DNA of 64,000 nucleotides from Papio anubis (taxonomy: Eukaryota > Chordata > Mammalia > Primates > Cercopithecidae). Positions 12,201 to 24,300 of this stretch are shown in pieces; the first letter of the stretch is position 1, and each line of letters begins with the position of its first letter. Under the pieces are notes generated by a model. The model was not told where the DNA came from. It was given only the letters and a program-made list of their open reading frames with translations, and ran no database searches. The DNA is taken from the NCBI RefSeq assembly GCF_008728515.1, contig NC_044981.1, forward strand, positions 116,902,385 to 116,966,384. Reading direction: 5' to 3'. Position numbers and translations under genes: made by a program.

Positions 12201-13300
12201 CAGGCATGGGCAAAAACTTCATGATGAAAACACCAAAAGAATTGCAACAAAAGCCAAAATTGACAAAATTGAATCTAATTAAACTAAAGAGCTTCTGCAC
12301 ATCAGAAACAACAGATCAGAGTCAACAGATAACCCACAGAATGGGAGGAAATTTTTGCAATCTATCCATCTGACAAAGGTCTAATATCCAGAATCTACGA
12401 GGAACTTAAACAAACTTACAAGAAAAAAACAAACAACCCCATCAAAAAGTGGGCAAAGGATATGAACACATACTTCTCAAAAGAAAACATTCATGAGGCC
12501 AAAAATCATATGAAAAAAAAGCTCATCACCGATCATTAGAGCAATGGCAATCGAAGCCACAGTGAGATACCATGTCACACCAGTCAGAATGGTGATTATT
12601 AAAAAGTCAAGAAGCAATAGATGCTGGTAAGGCAGTGGAGAAATAGGAACACTTTTACACTGTTGATGGGAATGTAAATTAGTTCAACCATTGTGCAAGA
12701 CAGTGTGGTGATTCCTTAAGGATCTAGAACCAGAAATACCATTTGACCCAGCAATCCCATTACTGGGTATATACCCAAAGAAATACAAATCATTCTACTA
12801 TAAAGACACAGGCACACACATGTTTATTGCAGCACTATTTACAATAGCAAAGACATGGAATCAATCCAAATTCCTATCAATGATAGACTGGATTAAAAAA
12901 ATGTAGTACACCATGAAATACTATGCAGCCATAAAGTGGAATGAGATCATGTCCTTTGCAGGGACATGACTAAGCTGGATGCCATCATCCGCAGCAAATT
13001 AACAGAGGAATAGAAAACCAGACATTGCATGTTCTCACTCATAACTGGGAGTTGAACAATGAGAACACATGGACACAAGGAGGGGAACAACACACCAGGG
13101 CCAGTCAGGGGATGGGGAGCAAGGGGAGGGAGAGCATTAGGACAAATAGGTAATGGATGCGGTGCTTAAAACCAAGATGGAGGGTTGACAGCTGCAGCAA
13201 ACCACCATGACACATGTATACCTATGTAACAAACCTATATGTTCTACACTTGTATCCTAGAACTTAAGGTAAAATTTTAAAAATTTTAAAAAAGAAAAGT
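9287..13300 (+). mobile_element. 5'-truncated L1 (L1PA/L1PB class)
   Basis: Starts inside the ORF2 endonuclease domain (GAGACCTACAAAGAGACTTA at 9300-9319) and runs to a normal 3'UTR (CATGTATACCTATGTAACAA at 13213-13232) and an A-rich tail. After removal of the internal Alu it is about 3.7 kb. ORF2 is broken: the longest in-frame pieces are 10451-10843 (RT fingers) and 11081-11281. The RT catalytic FADD codons are intact at 11332-11343. The 3'UTR form (GGTGCTTAAAACCAAGATGG) points to an older L1PA10-16 or L1PB-type subfamily. It could not retrotranspose. Confidence 0.85.
9460..9764 (-). mobile_element. Young cercopithecid-type AluY, antisense
   Basis: Poly(T) then a near-consensus AluY in reverse, with GGCCGGATCTCAGCTCACTG, the complement of the cercopithecid GATCCGGCC variant. 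A perfect 16-bp target duplication CATTTACAGAACTCTC flanks it (9444-9459 and 9765-9780) inside L1 ORF2. The low divergence and exact duplication indicate a recent insertion. Confidence 0.93.
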
Positions 13301-13490
13301 ACAGAACTCAAAATTAATATACAACAGTCAATTGTATTTTTATATATAAAAAATTGGGAAGTTAAGATTCCATTTACAATAGCACAAATAAAAAATGTGA
13401 AGGAATACATTTAATGAAAGATGTGTGTGTCTTCCAAGTGGAAAGCTATACAACATAGCAGAAAAATTATAGAAAACCTAAATAATTTAT
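13301..13490 (+). mobile_element. L1M ORF2 fragment, continuation of 9150-9286
   Basis: Sequence equivalent to the RT region just after the catalytic motif (TCAATTGTATTTTTATATAT from about 13327, TTCCATTTACAATAGCACAA from about 13367). It resumes the old L1M interrupted at 9286. Confidence 0.5.
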
Positions 13491-13864
13491 CAGTAATGTA
13501 ATTTGTCACTACATTTTGAAAATGATAAAGAAAATACTTAAAGCAGAAGGAAAATGATATAAAATGAAAATTTGGATCTGCACTAAAAAAAGATATAAAA
13601 TGAAAATTTGGATGATATAAAATGGTAAATTTGTGAGTAAATATTAATTTTTTTATTTTAAAAATGTATTTAAAGACGACATGCTGCTTAAAAGAAAATA
13701 ATGTCTTGTAAGGTATGTGTACAAAGAAATTTATATATGTAAAAGCAAAATGTATGACAAAAACACAAAGCTTGTAGAGAGAAAATCTATGCATACTTTT
13801 TTGTAAGATTCTTACAGTATTGTTAGTGATATAATATTACTTGAATGTAGATTGTGTTAAACTC
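13491..13864 (+). mobile_element. L1M ORF1 end and ORF1-ORF2 spacer
   Basis: AT-rich. ATGAAAATTTGGAT occurs twice (from about 13562 and 13601), a local duplication of the ORF1 C-terminal coding end. The segment 13800-13860 resembles the L1M spacer. The minus-strand 127-codon frame here (13411-13794) is AT-rich and has no recognisable domain; I treat it as chance. Confidence 0.45.
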
Positions 13865-14456
13865 AATGCCAGACAGAATTCTAAAGTGGCCTTGCTAAAA
13901 CTCTTGGCCTGGGTAATACATGAACCTTTTATCAGTTACTCAAATAAACACTGATCTAGATGATCTTGTGAAGTACAAATGTAATTAGTATCCCAAACCA
14001 AAATCAACTGACCTTAAGATAGGGTGATTATCCAGGTGCACCTGAACTAACCACACAAGCCTTTTAAATGCACAGATTTCTCTGGCTGGTTACCAAAGAG
14101 GAAATTATGGAGATGTATTCTGGTTGCCCAGAAAGAAAGCAAACATCCATATTATGAACTGATGGCCTCCAAATGTTGAGAGTGGTCCCTGGCTGACAGC
14201 TAACAGGAGAACTGGGACCTCCACCCTACAATGATAAAAAAGTAAATCCTGCCAGTGAGCTTAGAAGAGGACCCAGAGCTCTAGATTAGTACTAGAGCCC
14301 CAACTAACATCTTCATTTCAGCCTGGTGAAATCCTGGGCTAAGAATTCAGCCACATTATGCCTGGACTTTTAAATTCCTGAAACTATGAGATAATAAACT
14401 TGATTGTTTTAAGTCACCAAGGTTGTGGTCATTTGTTATGCAATAATAGAAAATGA
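13865..14456 (+). mobile_element. MLT1-type MaLR LTR
   Basis: Contains the landmark order GATTATCCAGGTGCACCTGA (from about 14027), TTCTCTGGCTGGTTACCAAA (from about 14078), AAGAATTCAGCCACATTATG (from about 14341) and AACTATGAGATAATAAACTT (from about 14382). Inserted at the L1M ORF1-ORF2 boundary. Confidence 0.65.
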
Positions 14457-14476
14457 ATGCAATGTTAAAACTTTAG

Positions 14477-14491
14477 CAACCCCCCCCACCC

Positions 14492-14522
<31 letters not shown>

Positions 14523-14530
14523 AAGAAAAG
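14477..14530 (+). repeat. Low-complexity C/CA/A tract
   Basis: A C-run, then CACACACAC, then about 25 A residues and an AAAAG repeat. Likely to be length-polymorphic. Confidence 0.85.
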
Positions 14531-15524
14531 AAAAAATAGGTATAGCCAACAACACAGATAAAATGGAATTATAATTTATACTAAATTCAAAAGGGGGCAT
14601 AAACATAAGAAAGAATAGACAGGGCAAATAATAAATAGCATGATGGTAGATTTGGACATAAGTTCAACCATTCTAATAATTGCAGTAAAATTCAGTGGCC
14701 AAAACATCCCAATAAAAAAACACGATATTCAGATTAGATAAAAATGCAAAAACAAACTACATACTGCCTAAAAGAAGCCCACTTTAAATATGAAGATATA
14801 GATAGATCAAAAGTAAAGTGTGTAAAACATATATTATGTTATAACTAATAAAAACAAAGCTGAAGTAGTTATATAAATACAAAACAGATTTCAAAGCAAA
14901 AAATATCACCAGTGATAATGGGTGATAACAGGGTCAAGTCATCAAAATTTGTGAAGCTAATGACAGAGTTTCAAAACACGTGAAGCAAATCAGAACTTGA
15001 AAGAGAAATGCAAAAATCTATAATTACAGTGAGAGATTTCAACACCACTCTTAATAATTGACAGGACAATGAGACAGAAAATCAATAAGTGTGTAGAAGA
15101 CTTGAGCAACACTATCAACCAACATGACCCAAATGTCACTTACGCAGAAGTGTAAGTGAATAGACATTTTTTTTACATGCACACAGAACATTGACCAAAA
15201 TAGACACTATTCTGTGCCTTAAAAACAAGTCTTAATGAGTTTAAAAGTATTCAAATTGGAATATGTTTTCTGGCCAGAATTAGGAATCAATAACGGAAAG
15301 AAATCTGGAAAATACAAAAAAAATATGGTAAGCTAAATATCATACTTATATATAACCTGTTGTCAAAGAAGAAATCAAAATAAAAATTAGAAAGTATATT
15401 AAAATGAATAAAATTGAAAACACATGTCAAAATATAAAGATAAGTCTGTGCTTTAAAAAATTATAGCACTAAATTCCTATATGAGAAAATAAATGTCAGA
15501 AATTAATGATCTAAATGTCATTTT

Positions 15525-15649
15525 ATTTTTTTAGAGAAAGGGTCTTGCTATGTTGCCCAGACTGGTCTCAAACTCCTGAGCTCAAGTGATCTGCCTGCCT
15601 CAACCTCCCAAAATGCTGAGATTATTGGCATGAGCCACTGCACCTGGCC
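15525..15649 (-). mobile_element. Alu monomer (FLAM/AluJ-like), antisense
   Basis: About 125 bp matching a single Alu arm in reverse: short T-run, GTCTTGCTATGTTGCCCAGA (15542-15561), CAAGTGATCTGCCTGCC (from about 15583), GCCACTGCACCTGGCC. Only one arm is present, so it is a free monomer or a truncated old Alu. Confidence 0.75.
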
Positions 15650-16589
15650 ATAAAGACCTCAGCTTTGAATTTCAGAAATGTGTGAAAGAAAAAATAAATA
15701 CAAAGTAAGCAGAAGAATGGAATGATAATGATAAGATTAGAAAACAAAATGAAAAAATAGTGAAAATTAATGAAATTAAAAGCTGGCTCTTTGGGGGAAA
15801 AAAAAAAAAAAAAAAACCAAAGTGGACAAACCTCTGGTCAGACTGATCTGGAAAAAAGAGGTAACACAAATTACCAATATCAAGAATGACAGAAGGGAAT
15901 CTTGCAGATACTAAACCTTAAAGGGAAAATTAGGGGATAATATGAACAACTTTATGCCAACAAAATCGACAATTTAGATAAAACGGAAAAAGTATTTGAA
16001 ACATAAACTACCAAAGCTTACTTAGGAGAAATAGCTATCCTGAATAGCCCTTGTATCTGACAGAAATTAAATTTATAGTTAACAAACAAACAAAGAAGAA
16101 AAGCAATTCCCCACATAGAGAATTTCAGGCCCAGGTGGCTTCCTTGGGGAATTTCACCAAATCTTTAAGAAAGAAATCATGCCAATTCTGTCCAAACTCT
16201 TCCAGAAAAATGGAGAAGTAGAAAACCATTCCCAAGTCATTTTATGAAGCAACATTAAAATCAAGAAAGAGCCCTACAAGAACAGAAAACTGCAGATCCA
16301 GTATCCTTCATGAATATAGATGCAACTATTCTCAGCAAAATTTTGGCGAATCAAATCTAACAATACATTAAAAGTAGATTACACCACGACTCTGGGGGCA
16401 TTATCCCAGGAATGCAAGCTTAGTTTAACTTTTGAAAATCAATAAATGTAATTCACCATATTAACAGGCAAAAGAGAAATAAAAACATATGACAATTTCT
16501 TCAGGATGAGAGAAAATAATTTATAAGAATGGTGAAAGTATAAATATTAGTACAGATGAAGTGCCATTTTCCTTGTCCTCTAGAAATTT

Positions 16590-16894
16590 GTTGTTGTTTT
16601 TTCTGTTTTTGAGACAGAGTCTCGCTCTGTCATCCAGGCTGGAGTGCAGTGGTACAATTTCAGCTCACCACAATCTCCGCCTCCTGGGTTCAAGTGATTC
16701 TCTTGCTTCAGCCTCCTGAGTATCTGGGACTACATGTGCATGCCACCATGCCCAGCTAATTTTTATATTTTTAGTAGAGACAGGGTTTTGCCATGTTGGC
16801 CAGGCTGATCTTGAACTCCTGACCTCAAGTGATCCACCTGCCTTGACCCCCCAAAGTGCTGGGATTAGTAGGCGTGAGCCACCGTGCCCCACCA
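16590..16894 (-). mobile_element. AluS-type SINE, antisense
   Basis: Full-length Alu in reverse, flanked by the 13-bp target duplication CCTCTAGAAATTT (16577-16589 and 16895-16907). Confidence 0.92.
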
Positions 16895-16907
16895 CCTCTA
16901 GAAATTT

Positions 16908-17214
16908 TGATCCTATTTATGCTCTTGTCTTAACTTTCTTGACTTCGTGACTTCATATTTTTCTAATTTTCTTATTTTAATTTCTGGTCCTTTTGCTGAT
17001 TTCCTTTTCCTGACCCTTGTTTTCCCACTTATGGCCATCCATCAATGTCTAAGTTTATTATTTTGTACTATTTTCTAATATTGATGTTGTTTAATAGGAA
17101 TACATCTCAATCTATAGCTCTAGGTATATATATCTCAAAATACCTATTGGATATTTTCACATGAATGTTATTATTTCAAACTGCAATGAACGGCCAACAT
17201 GTTAATAATCTTTC
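16908..17214. other. AT-rich stretch, nothing identified
   Basis: About 300 bp between the Alu and a recognisable L1M 3' end. Probably diverged L1M sequence. No ORF or other signal seen. Confidence 0.4.
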
Positions 17215-17619
17215 CCTTAAAAGTAACTCTATTCTTACCTTATGACCCAACAATTCTTCTCCTTGGTATTTCCTCAACAGAAATAAAAACATGTCCACAG
17301 AAAGACTATACAAATGTATAGCAGCTTTGTTCTTGATAGCTCCAAACCAAAACAACTCAAATGTATATCAGTAAGCAAATGAATAAATAAATTATGCTAC
17401 AACCATACAATAAAATACCACTCAGCAATACAATAGAATGGACTACTATACACAAACAATATCTCCAAATATTAAGCTGAGAAAAAGAATCCAGATGGAA
17501 ATGAGTACACACTCCTTATTTCATTTATATGAAACTCTAGAAAAAGAAGGAACTTGTGGTGATAGAAAGAATATCGCTAATTTTTTCTGGGGCCAGGAGT
17601 GAGTAGATGTGAATTGACT
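17215..17619 (+). mobile_element. L1M 3' end (ORF2 C-terminus/3'UTR), sense
   Basis: Equivalents of the conserved L1M C-terminal blocks in order: TTATGACCCAACAATTCTTC (from about 17239), CAGCTTTGTTCTTGATAGCT (from about 17322), AATACCACTCAGCAATACAA (from about 17413), TTTCATTTATATGAAACTCT (from about 17519). Closes the L1M ORF2 seen at 14457-16550. Confidence 0.65.
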
Positions 17620-17925
17620 ATGAAGCCTCTCTCCCAGTTTCTGGTGATTTTCTGCCAGTCTTTGGTTTTCCTTGTCTGTGGCTGTATCATTCTTATCTTT
17701 GCTTTCATATTCACATGGTATTCTTCCTATGTATATCTTTGTGTTCAAATTTCCAAAATTCCCCTTTTTATGGGGATACCAGTTATCTTGGATTAGGAGT
17801 ACACCTACTCCAGCATGACTTGATCTTAAAATTAGATCTCTTTCCAAATAAGGTCATGTTCTGGTACTGGGGGTAAGAACTTCAATATTTGACTTCTGGG
17901 GGGACACACATTAATCCATAAAATG
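17620..17925 (-). mobile_element. MLT1 LTR, antisense
   Basis: Complement of an MLT1A/B-like LTR: CTCTCCCAGTTTCTGGTGAT (from about 17629), CTTTCATATTCACATGGTAT (from about 17702), CTCCAGCATGACTTGATCTT (from about 17808), TTTCCAAATAAGGTCATGTT (from about 17842). Confidence 0.65.
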
Positions 17926-17934
17926 TAACTGGAA

Positions 17935-18405
17935 CTCATGACCAAGAATTAGCGACTAATCTAGACACATTAGTAAGACACTTGCTTGTAAATGAGTAAG
18001 AAATAAAGTCCACAAAAATTAGCAGTTATCCTAGTGAAATTTCTAGGAATCCAGTTGTCTGGGACATGTCAAGATACCTCATTCAAGGTGAAGAACAAGT
18101 TGCTATATCTACCCTCTCTTAACACTAAGGAAAATGCACAACACCTAATAGGCCTCTTTGGATTTTGGAGGCAATATATATATATATCTCTTTTGAGTAT
18201 GTTATTCCAACCCAGTTACTGTAAGATCTCAAAAACTATCAATTTTGATTGGAGCCCAGAACAAGAGAAGGCTTTGCAACAGTGCAGACTGCTGTACAAG
18301 CTACTGTGCCAGTTGGGCCATATGATCCAGCAGATCTGAAGGTGCTTAAAGTGTTAGTAGTAGGTAGGGATACAATATGGAGCCTTTGGCAGAGGGTAAA
18401 CACAG
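17935..18405 (+). mobile_element. ERVL-class pol fragment, sense
   Basis: Plus-strand pol segment covering the end of the reverse transcriptase and the RT/RNase H connection. Its translated blocks (for example GPYDPADLKVLKVLVVGRDT, from the +2-shifted frame at 18249-18566) parallel the antisense copy at 2836-3045, so the two are the same pol segment of one family. The frame shifts near 18180 at a TATATA run. No LTR is attached. Confidence 0.75.
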
Positions 18406-18419
18406 TGCTTAGCTTCACA

Positions 18420-19225
18420 GTTCATCTCTTTCTTTCCAATCCTTATCTCTGTATTTTTCTTGCCTGTATCTATTTAATAAGTCCTCCAGTTCAATATAGA
18501 ATAAAAAGGGCAAGACAAACATCCTTACATTCTCCTCATCTTAAAGTAAAATTCTTTATCACTTAATTATCAAATTTGACATTAGCAGTAGGTTTTACAC
18601 ACTCCCTGTGTAGCAAATTGAGGAATCTAACTTCTATTCTTGAGGGGAGATTTTGTTTTCATCACAAATGGATGTTGAATCTTATCAAATGACTTTTCTG
18701 CATCTGGTAAGATGATTATATAATATTTCTACTTTTTTTTTGTTGCAGCAAATTACATTCATTGATCTCCAAATGTAACTTGAATTTCTGAGATAAACTC
18801 CACCTCATTATTTTGTATTGCCATTGTTATGTACTGCATGATTTGATTTGCTAATAATTTATGAAGGACTTTTTCAAAGTTTATGAAATATATTGGTCCA
18901 TAATTTTCTTATGAAATTTTTGTCAGGTTTTAGTGCTGAGGTTATGCTGCCCTCATAAAGAGAATTGAAGCAGTGTTTCTTCCTTCTATGTTTTCAAAAA
19001 GAGTTTGTGTAGGTTGGTATTATTTATTTCTAATCTGTTTGATAGAATTTACCAGAGAGACTAGTTGGGCTTAGAGTTTTATGTGAAGGGTTTGTAAAAT
19101 TGGGAATCAATTTCTTTTGCAGATATAAAAAGATGTTTAGAATTCTTGTGTTTTGAATCAGGTTCAGTATTTCATGTATTTCAATAAATCCATCAATTTT
19201 ATCAAAGATGTTAAATTTATTCAAT
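18420..19225 (-). mobile_element. L1M ORF2 (RT domain), antisense
   Basis: In reverse this is RT-domain coding sequence of an old L1: on the plus strand GTTGAATCTTATCAAATGAC (18674-18693) is the complement of the conserved box around the catalytic fold, and 18780-19225 follows towards the 5' side. The plus strand runs 3' to 5' through ORF2. Heavily mutated. Confidence 0.6.
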
Positions 19226-19312
19226 TTATATTTATGCTGGGATAGTTAGCTACCCTTATGCAGAAGAATGAAACTGGGCCCCTACTTTTCACCGTATAAA
19301 AAAAATTAACTT
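19226..19312 (+). mobile_element. Host L1 ORF2 (left part), sense
   Basis: An 87-bp piece of L1 ORF2 (GCTGGGATAGTTAGC..CAGAAGAATGAAACTGGGCC). It continues without loss at 25446 on the other side of the full-length L1, showing that the two belong to one older element. Confidence 0.75.
19298..19312 (+). repeat. Target-site duplication, left copy
   Basis: AAAAAAATTAACTT ends here (19299-19312) and recurs at 25432-25445. These repeats bracket the full-length L1 plus its extra 3' sequence. Confidence 0.85.
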
Positions 19313-20671
19313 AAGGTGGCTGTCAAGATGGCCAAATAGGAACAGCTCCAGTCTGTAGCTCCCAGTGAGATCAATGCAGAAGGCAGGTGATTTCTGCATT
19401 TCCAACTGAGGTACCCAGCTTATCTCGTTGGGACTGGGGTATAGCCCACAGAGGGCAAGCCAAAGCAGGGTGGGTGTCTCCTCACCCAGGAATCACAAGG
19501 GGTTGGGGAACTCCCTCCCCTAGCCAAGGGAAGCCTTGAGGGACTGTGCCATGAGGAACTGTGCACTCCGGCCCAGATACTACATTTTTCCCATGGGTCT
19601 TTGCAACCCACAGACGAGGAGATTCCCTTGGGTGGCTACGCCACGAGGGCCCTGTGTTTAAAGCACAAAGCTGGGTGGCTGTTTGGGCAGACACCGAGCT
19701 AGCTTCAGGAGGGGTTTTTTTTTTTGTTTTTTGTTTTTTTTTTGTTTGTTTTTCATATCCCAGTGGTGCCTGGAATGCCAGTGAGACAGAACCGTTCACT
19801 CCCCTGGAAAGGGGGCTGAACCCAGGGAGACAAGTGATCTAGCTCAGTGGATCCCACCCCCACGGAGACCAGCAAGCTGAGATCCACTGGCTTGAAATTC
19901 TCACTGCCAGAACAGCAGTCTAAAGTCGACATGGGACACTCGAGCTTGTTGGGGGTAGAGGTATCCACCATTACTAAGGCTTGGGTAGGCAGTTTTCCCC
20001 TCACAGTGTAAACAAAGCCTCTGGGAAGTTCAAATGGGGCGGAGCCCACCACAGCTCACCCAAGCCGCTGTAGCCAGACTGCCTCTCTAGATTCCTCCTC
20101 TCTGGGCAGGGCATCTCTGAAAGAAAGGCAGCAGCCCCAGTCAGAGGCTTATAGATAAAATTCCCATCACCCTGGAACAGAGCACCTGAGAAAAGGGGCA
20201 GCCATGGGCATAGCTTCAGCAGACTTAAACATTCCTGCCTGCCAGCTCTGAAGAGAGCAGTGCATCTCACAGCACAGCACTCAAGTCTGCTAAAGGACAG
20301 ACAGCCTCTTTGAGTGGGTCCCTGTCCCCTGTGCCTCCTAACTGGGAGACACCTCCTCGCAGGGGTCGACAGACAACTCATACAAAAGAGCTCCAGCTGG
20401 CATCTGGTGGGTGCCCCTCTGGGACAAAGCTTCCAGAGGAAGGAACAGGCAGCAATCTTTGCTGTTCTGCAGCCTCTGCTGGTGAAACCTAGGCAAACAG
20501 GGTCTGGAGTGAATCTCCAGAAAACTCCAGCAGACCTGCAGCAGAGGGGCCTGACTGTTAGAAGGAAAGCTAACAAACAGAAAGGAATAGCATGAACATC
20601 AACAAAAAGGATGTCCACACAGAAACCCCATCCGAAGATCACCAACGTCAAAGACCAAGGTAGATAAATCC

Positions 20672-20977
20672 ATGAAAATGAGGAAAAACCAGTGCAGAAA
20701 GGCTGAAAATTCCCAAAACCAGAATGCCTCTTCTCCTTTGAAGGATCACAACTCCTCACCAGCAAGGGAACAAAACTGGATGGAGAACGAGTTTGACAAA
20801 TTGACAAAAGTAGGCTTCAGAAGAGTAATAACAAACCATTCTGAGCTAAAGGAGTATGTTCTAACCCAATGCAAGGAAGTTAAGAACATTGGGAAAAGGT
20901 TAGAGGAATTGCTAACTAGAATAACCAGATTACAGAAGAGCATAAATGACCTGATGGAGCTGAAAAACACAGCATGA
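20672..20977 (+). pseudogene. L1 ORF1 (RNA-binding protein), truncated by stop
   Basis: Opens at ATG 20672 in the usual ORF1 position with the expected lysine-rich start and coiled-coil region. A stop ends it after 101 codons, compared with about 338 codons in active L1. Downstream ORF1 sequence to about 21240 is in broken frames, and much of the C-terminal ORF1 region appears deleted: from the region at about 21310, where the consensus has several hundred more bases, the sequence passes quickly into the ORF2 leader (about 21340-21378). Confidence 0.8.
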
Positions 20978-21378
20978 GAACTTCATGAAGCATACACAAG
21001 TATCATTAGCAGAATTGATCAAGCAGAAGAAAGGATATCAGAAATTGAAGATCAACTTAATGAAATAAAGCGTAAAGACAAGATTAAAGAAAAAAGAATG
21101 AAAAAGAATGAACAAAGCCTCCAAGAAATAGTGGACTATGTGAAAAGACCAAACCAACGTTTGATTGGTGTTCCTGAAAGTGATGGGGAGAATGGAACCA
21201 AGTTGGAAAACACTCTTTTTATATTAATATAAGGGTATTATCCAGGGGAACTTCCCCAACCTAGCAAGACAGGCTAACATTCAAATTCAGGAAATATAGA
21301 GAACACCACAAAGATACTCCATCAACACTATGAAGAAACTACATCAACTAACTGGCAAAATAACCAGCTAGCATCATA

Positions 21379-24300
21379 ATGATAGGATCAATTTCACACA
21401 CAACAATATTAACCTTAAATGTAAATGGGCTAAATGCCCCAATTAAAAGACACAGACAGGCAAATTGGATAAAGAGTCAAGACCTATCGGTGTGCTGCAT
21501 TCAGGAGACCCATCACATCTGCAAAGACACACATAGGCTCAAAATAAAGGGATGGAAGAGTATTTACCAAGCAAATGGAAAGCAAAAAAAAAGCAAGGGT
21601 TGCAATCCCAGTCTATGATAAACAGTCTTTAAAACAACAAAGATCAAAAAAGACAAAGAAGGACATTACATAATGATAAAGAGATCAATACAACAAGAAG
21701 AGCTAACTATCCTAAATATGTATGTATCCAATACAGGAGCACCCAGATTCATAAAGCAATTTCTCAGAGCCCTACAAAGAGACTTAGAGTCCCACACAAT
21801 AATAGTGGGAGACATTAACACCCCACTGTCAATATTAGACAGATCAACAAGACAGAAAATTAACAGGGATATTCAGGACTTGAACTCAGCTCTGGACCAA
21901 GCACACCTAATAGACATCTACAGAACTCTCCACCCCAAATCAAGAGAATATACATCTTCTCAGCACCACATCACAATTATTCTAAAATTGGCCACATAAT
22001 TGGAAGTAAAACACTCCTCAGCAAATACAAAAGAATGGAAATCATAACAAACAGTCTCTCAGACCACAGTGCAGTCAAATTAGAACTCAGGATTAAGAAA
22101 CTCATTCAACACTGCACAACTACGTGGAAACTGAACAACCTGCTCCTGAATGACTACTGAACAAATAATGAAATTAAGGCAGAAATAAATAAGTTTTTTG
22201 AAACCAATGAGAACAAAGACACAATGTACCAGAATCTCTGGGACACCGCTAAAGCAGTCTTTAGAGGGAAATTTATAGCCCTAAATCTCCACAGGAGAAA
22301 GCAGGAAAGATCTAAAATCGACACCCCACCTCACAATTAAAATAACTAGACAAGCAAGTGCAAACAAATTCAAAAGAGAGCAGAAGAAAATAAATAACTA
22401 AGATCAGAGCAGAATGAAGGAGACAGAAAAATGAAAAACCCTTAAAAAAAATCAGTGAATCCAAGAGCTGGTTTGTTGAAAAGATTAACAAAATAGATAG
22501 ACCGCTAGTCAGACTAATAAAGAAGAAAAGAGAGAAAATAGACACAATAATAAAGGATAAAGGGATATCACCACTGATCCCACAGAAACTACCATCAGAG
22601 AATATTATAAACACCTCTATGCAAATAAACTAGATAATCTAGAATAAATAGATAAATTCCTGGACACATACACCCTCCCAAGACTAAACCAGGAAGATGT
22701 CAAATCCCTGAATAGAGCAATAACAAGTTCTGAAATTGAGGCAGTAATTAATAGCCTACCAACAATAAAAAGTCTAGGACCAGATGGATTCAGAGCCGAA
22801 TTCTACCAGAGATACAAACTGGAGCTGGTACCATTTGTTCTGAAACTATTGGAAACAATAGAAAAAGAGAGAATCCTCCCTAATTCATTTTATGAGGCTA
22901 GCATCATCCTGATACCAAAACCTGGCAGAGACACAACAAAGAAAGAAAATTTCAGGCCAATATCCCTGATGAACACAAATGGAAAACTCCTCAATAAAAT
23001 ACTGGCAAACCAAATCCAGCATCACATCAAAAAGCTTATCCAACACGATCAAGTCAGCTTCATCCCTGGGATGCAAGGCTGGTTCAACATACACAAATCA
23101 ATAAATGTAAACCATCACCTAAACAGAACTAATGACTAAAACCACATAATTATCTCAATCGATGCAGAAAAGGCTTTTGATAAAATTAAACACTGCTTCA
23201 TGCTAAAAACTCTCAATGAACTGTATCTCAAAATAATAACAGCTATTTATGACAAGCCCACAGCCAATATAATGCTGAATAGGCGAAAGCTGGAAGCATT
23301 CCCTTTGAAAACCGGCACAAGACAAGGATGCCCTCTCTCACCACTCCTATTCAACATAGTTCTGGAAGTTCTGGGCAGGGAACTCAGGCAAGAGAAAGAA
23401 ATAAAGAGTATTCAAATAGGGAGAGAGAAAGTCAAATTGCCTCTGTTTGCAGATGACGTGATTGTATATTTAGAAAACCCCATCATCTAAGCCCAAAATC
23501 TCCTTAAGCTGATAAGCAACTTCAGCAAAGTCTCAGGATACAAAATCAAGGTGCAAAAATCACAAGCTTTCCTATACACAGTGAAATCCCATTCACAATT
23601 GCTACAAAAAGAATAAAATACCCAGGAATATAGCTAACAAGGGATGTGAAGGACCTCTTCAAGGAGATCTACAAACCACTGCTCGAGGAAATAAGAGAAG
23701 ACACAAACAAATGGAGAAATATTCCATGCTCATGAAGAAAAAATCAATATTGTGAAAATGTCCATACTGCCCAGAATAATTTATAGATTCAATGCTATTC
23801 CCATCAAGCTACCACTGACTTTCTTCACAGAATTAGAAAAAGCTACTTTAAATTTCATATGGAACCAAAAAAGAGCCCGTATAGCCAAGACAATCCTAAG
23901 CAGAAAGAACAAAAGCTGGAGGCATCACGCTTCCTGACTTCAAAGTATACTTCAAGGCTGTAGTAACCAAAACAGCATAGTACTGGTACCAAAACAGATG
24001 TATAGCCCAATGGAACAGAACAGAGGCCTCAGAAATAATGCCACACATCTACAACCATCTGATCTTTGACAAGCCTGACAAAAACGAGCAATAAGGAAAG
24101 GATTCCCTATTTAATAAATGGTGTTGGGAAAACAGGCTAGCCATATGCAGAAAACTGAAACTGGGCCTCTTTCTTACACCTTATGCAAAAATTAACTGAA
24201 GATAGATTAAAGACTTAAACATAAGACCTAAAACCATAAAAATCCTAGAAGAAAACCTCGGCAATACCATTCAGGACATAGGAATGGGCAAAGACTTCAT

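Larger units (their letters stand above)
14457..16550 (+). mobile_element. L1M ORF2 (endonuclease to RT), diverged, sense
   Basis: Old L1M ORF2 in order: endonuclease-domain sequence from about 14560 to 15520, then, after an Alu monomer, fingers/RT sequence to about 16550 (GGAATGCAAGCTTAGTTTAA from about 16411 is the equivalent of the conserved GMQGWFN-coding box). Stops and indels occur throughout. Its 3' end appears at 17215-17619. Confidence 0.65.

Noticed and set aside
13411..13794. 127-codon minus-strand frame rich in F, I and K
   Set aside because: AT-rich low-complexity reading of L1M ORF1 sequence, with the repeat FHFISF produced by a local DNA duplication.
18420..19312. Twin-priming inversion joining 18420-19225 (antisense) to the sense host L1 at 19226
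   Set aside because: The two parts look different in age and their consensus end points appear several hundred bases apart, unlike the clear case at 45338-47043.
20001..20807. 268-codon minus-strand ORF as a host protein
   Set aside because: It lies wholly inside a full-length L1, antisense to the 5'UTR/ORF1, with no domain; kept only as a low-interest finding.
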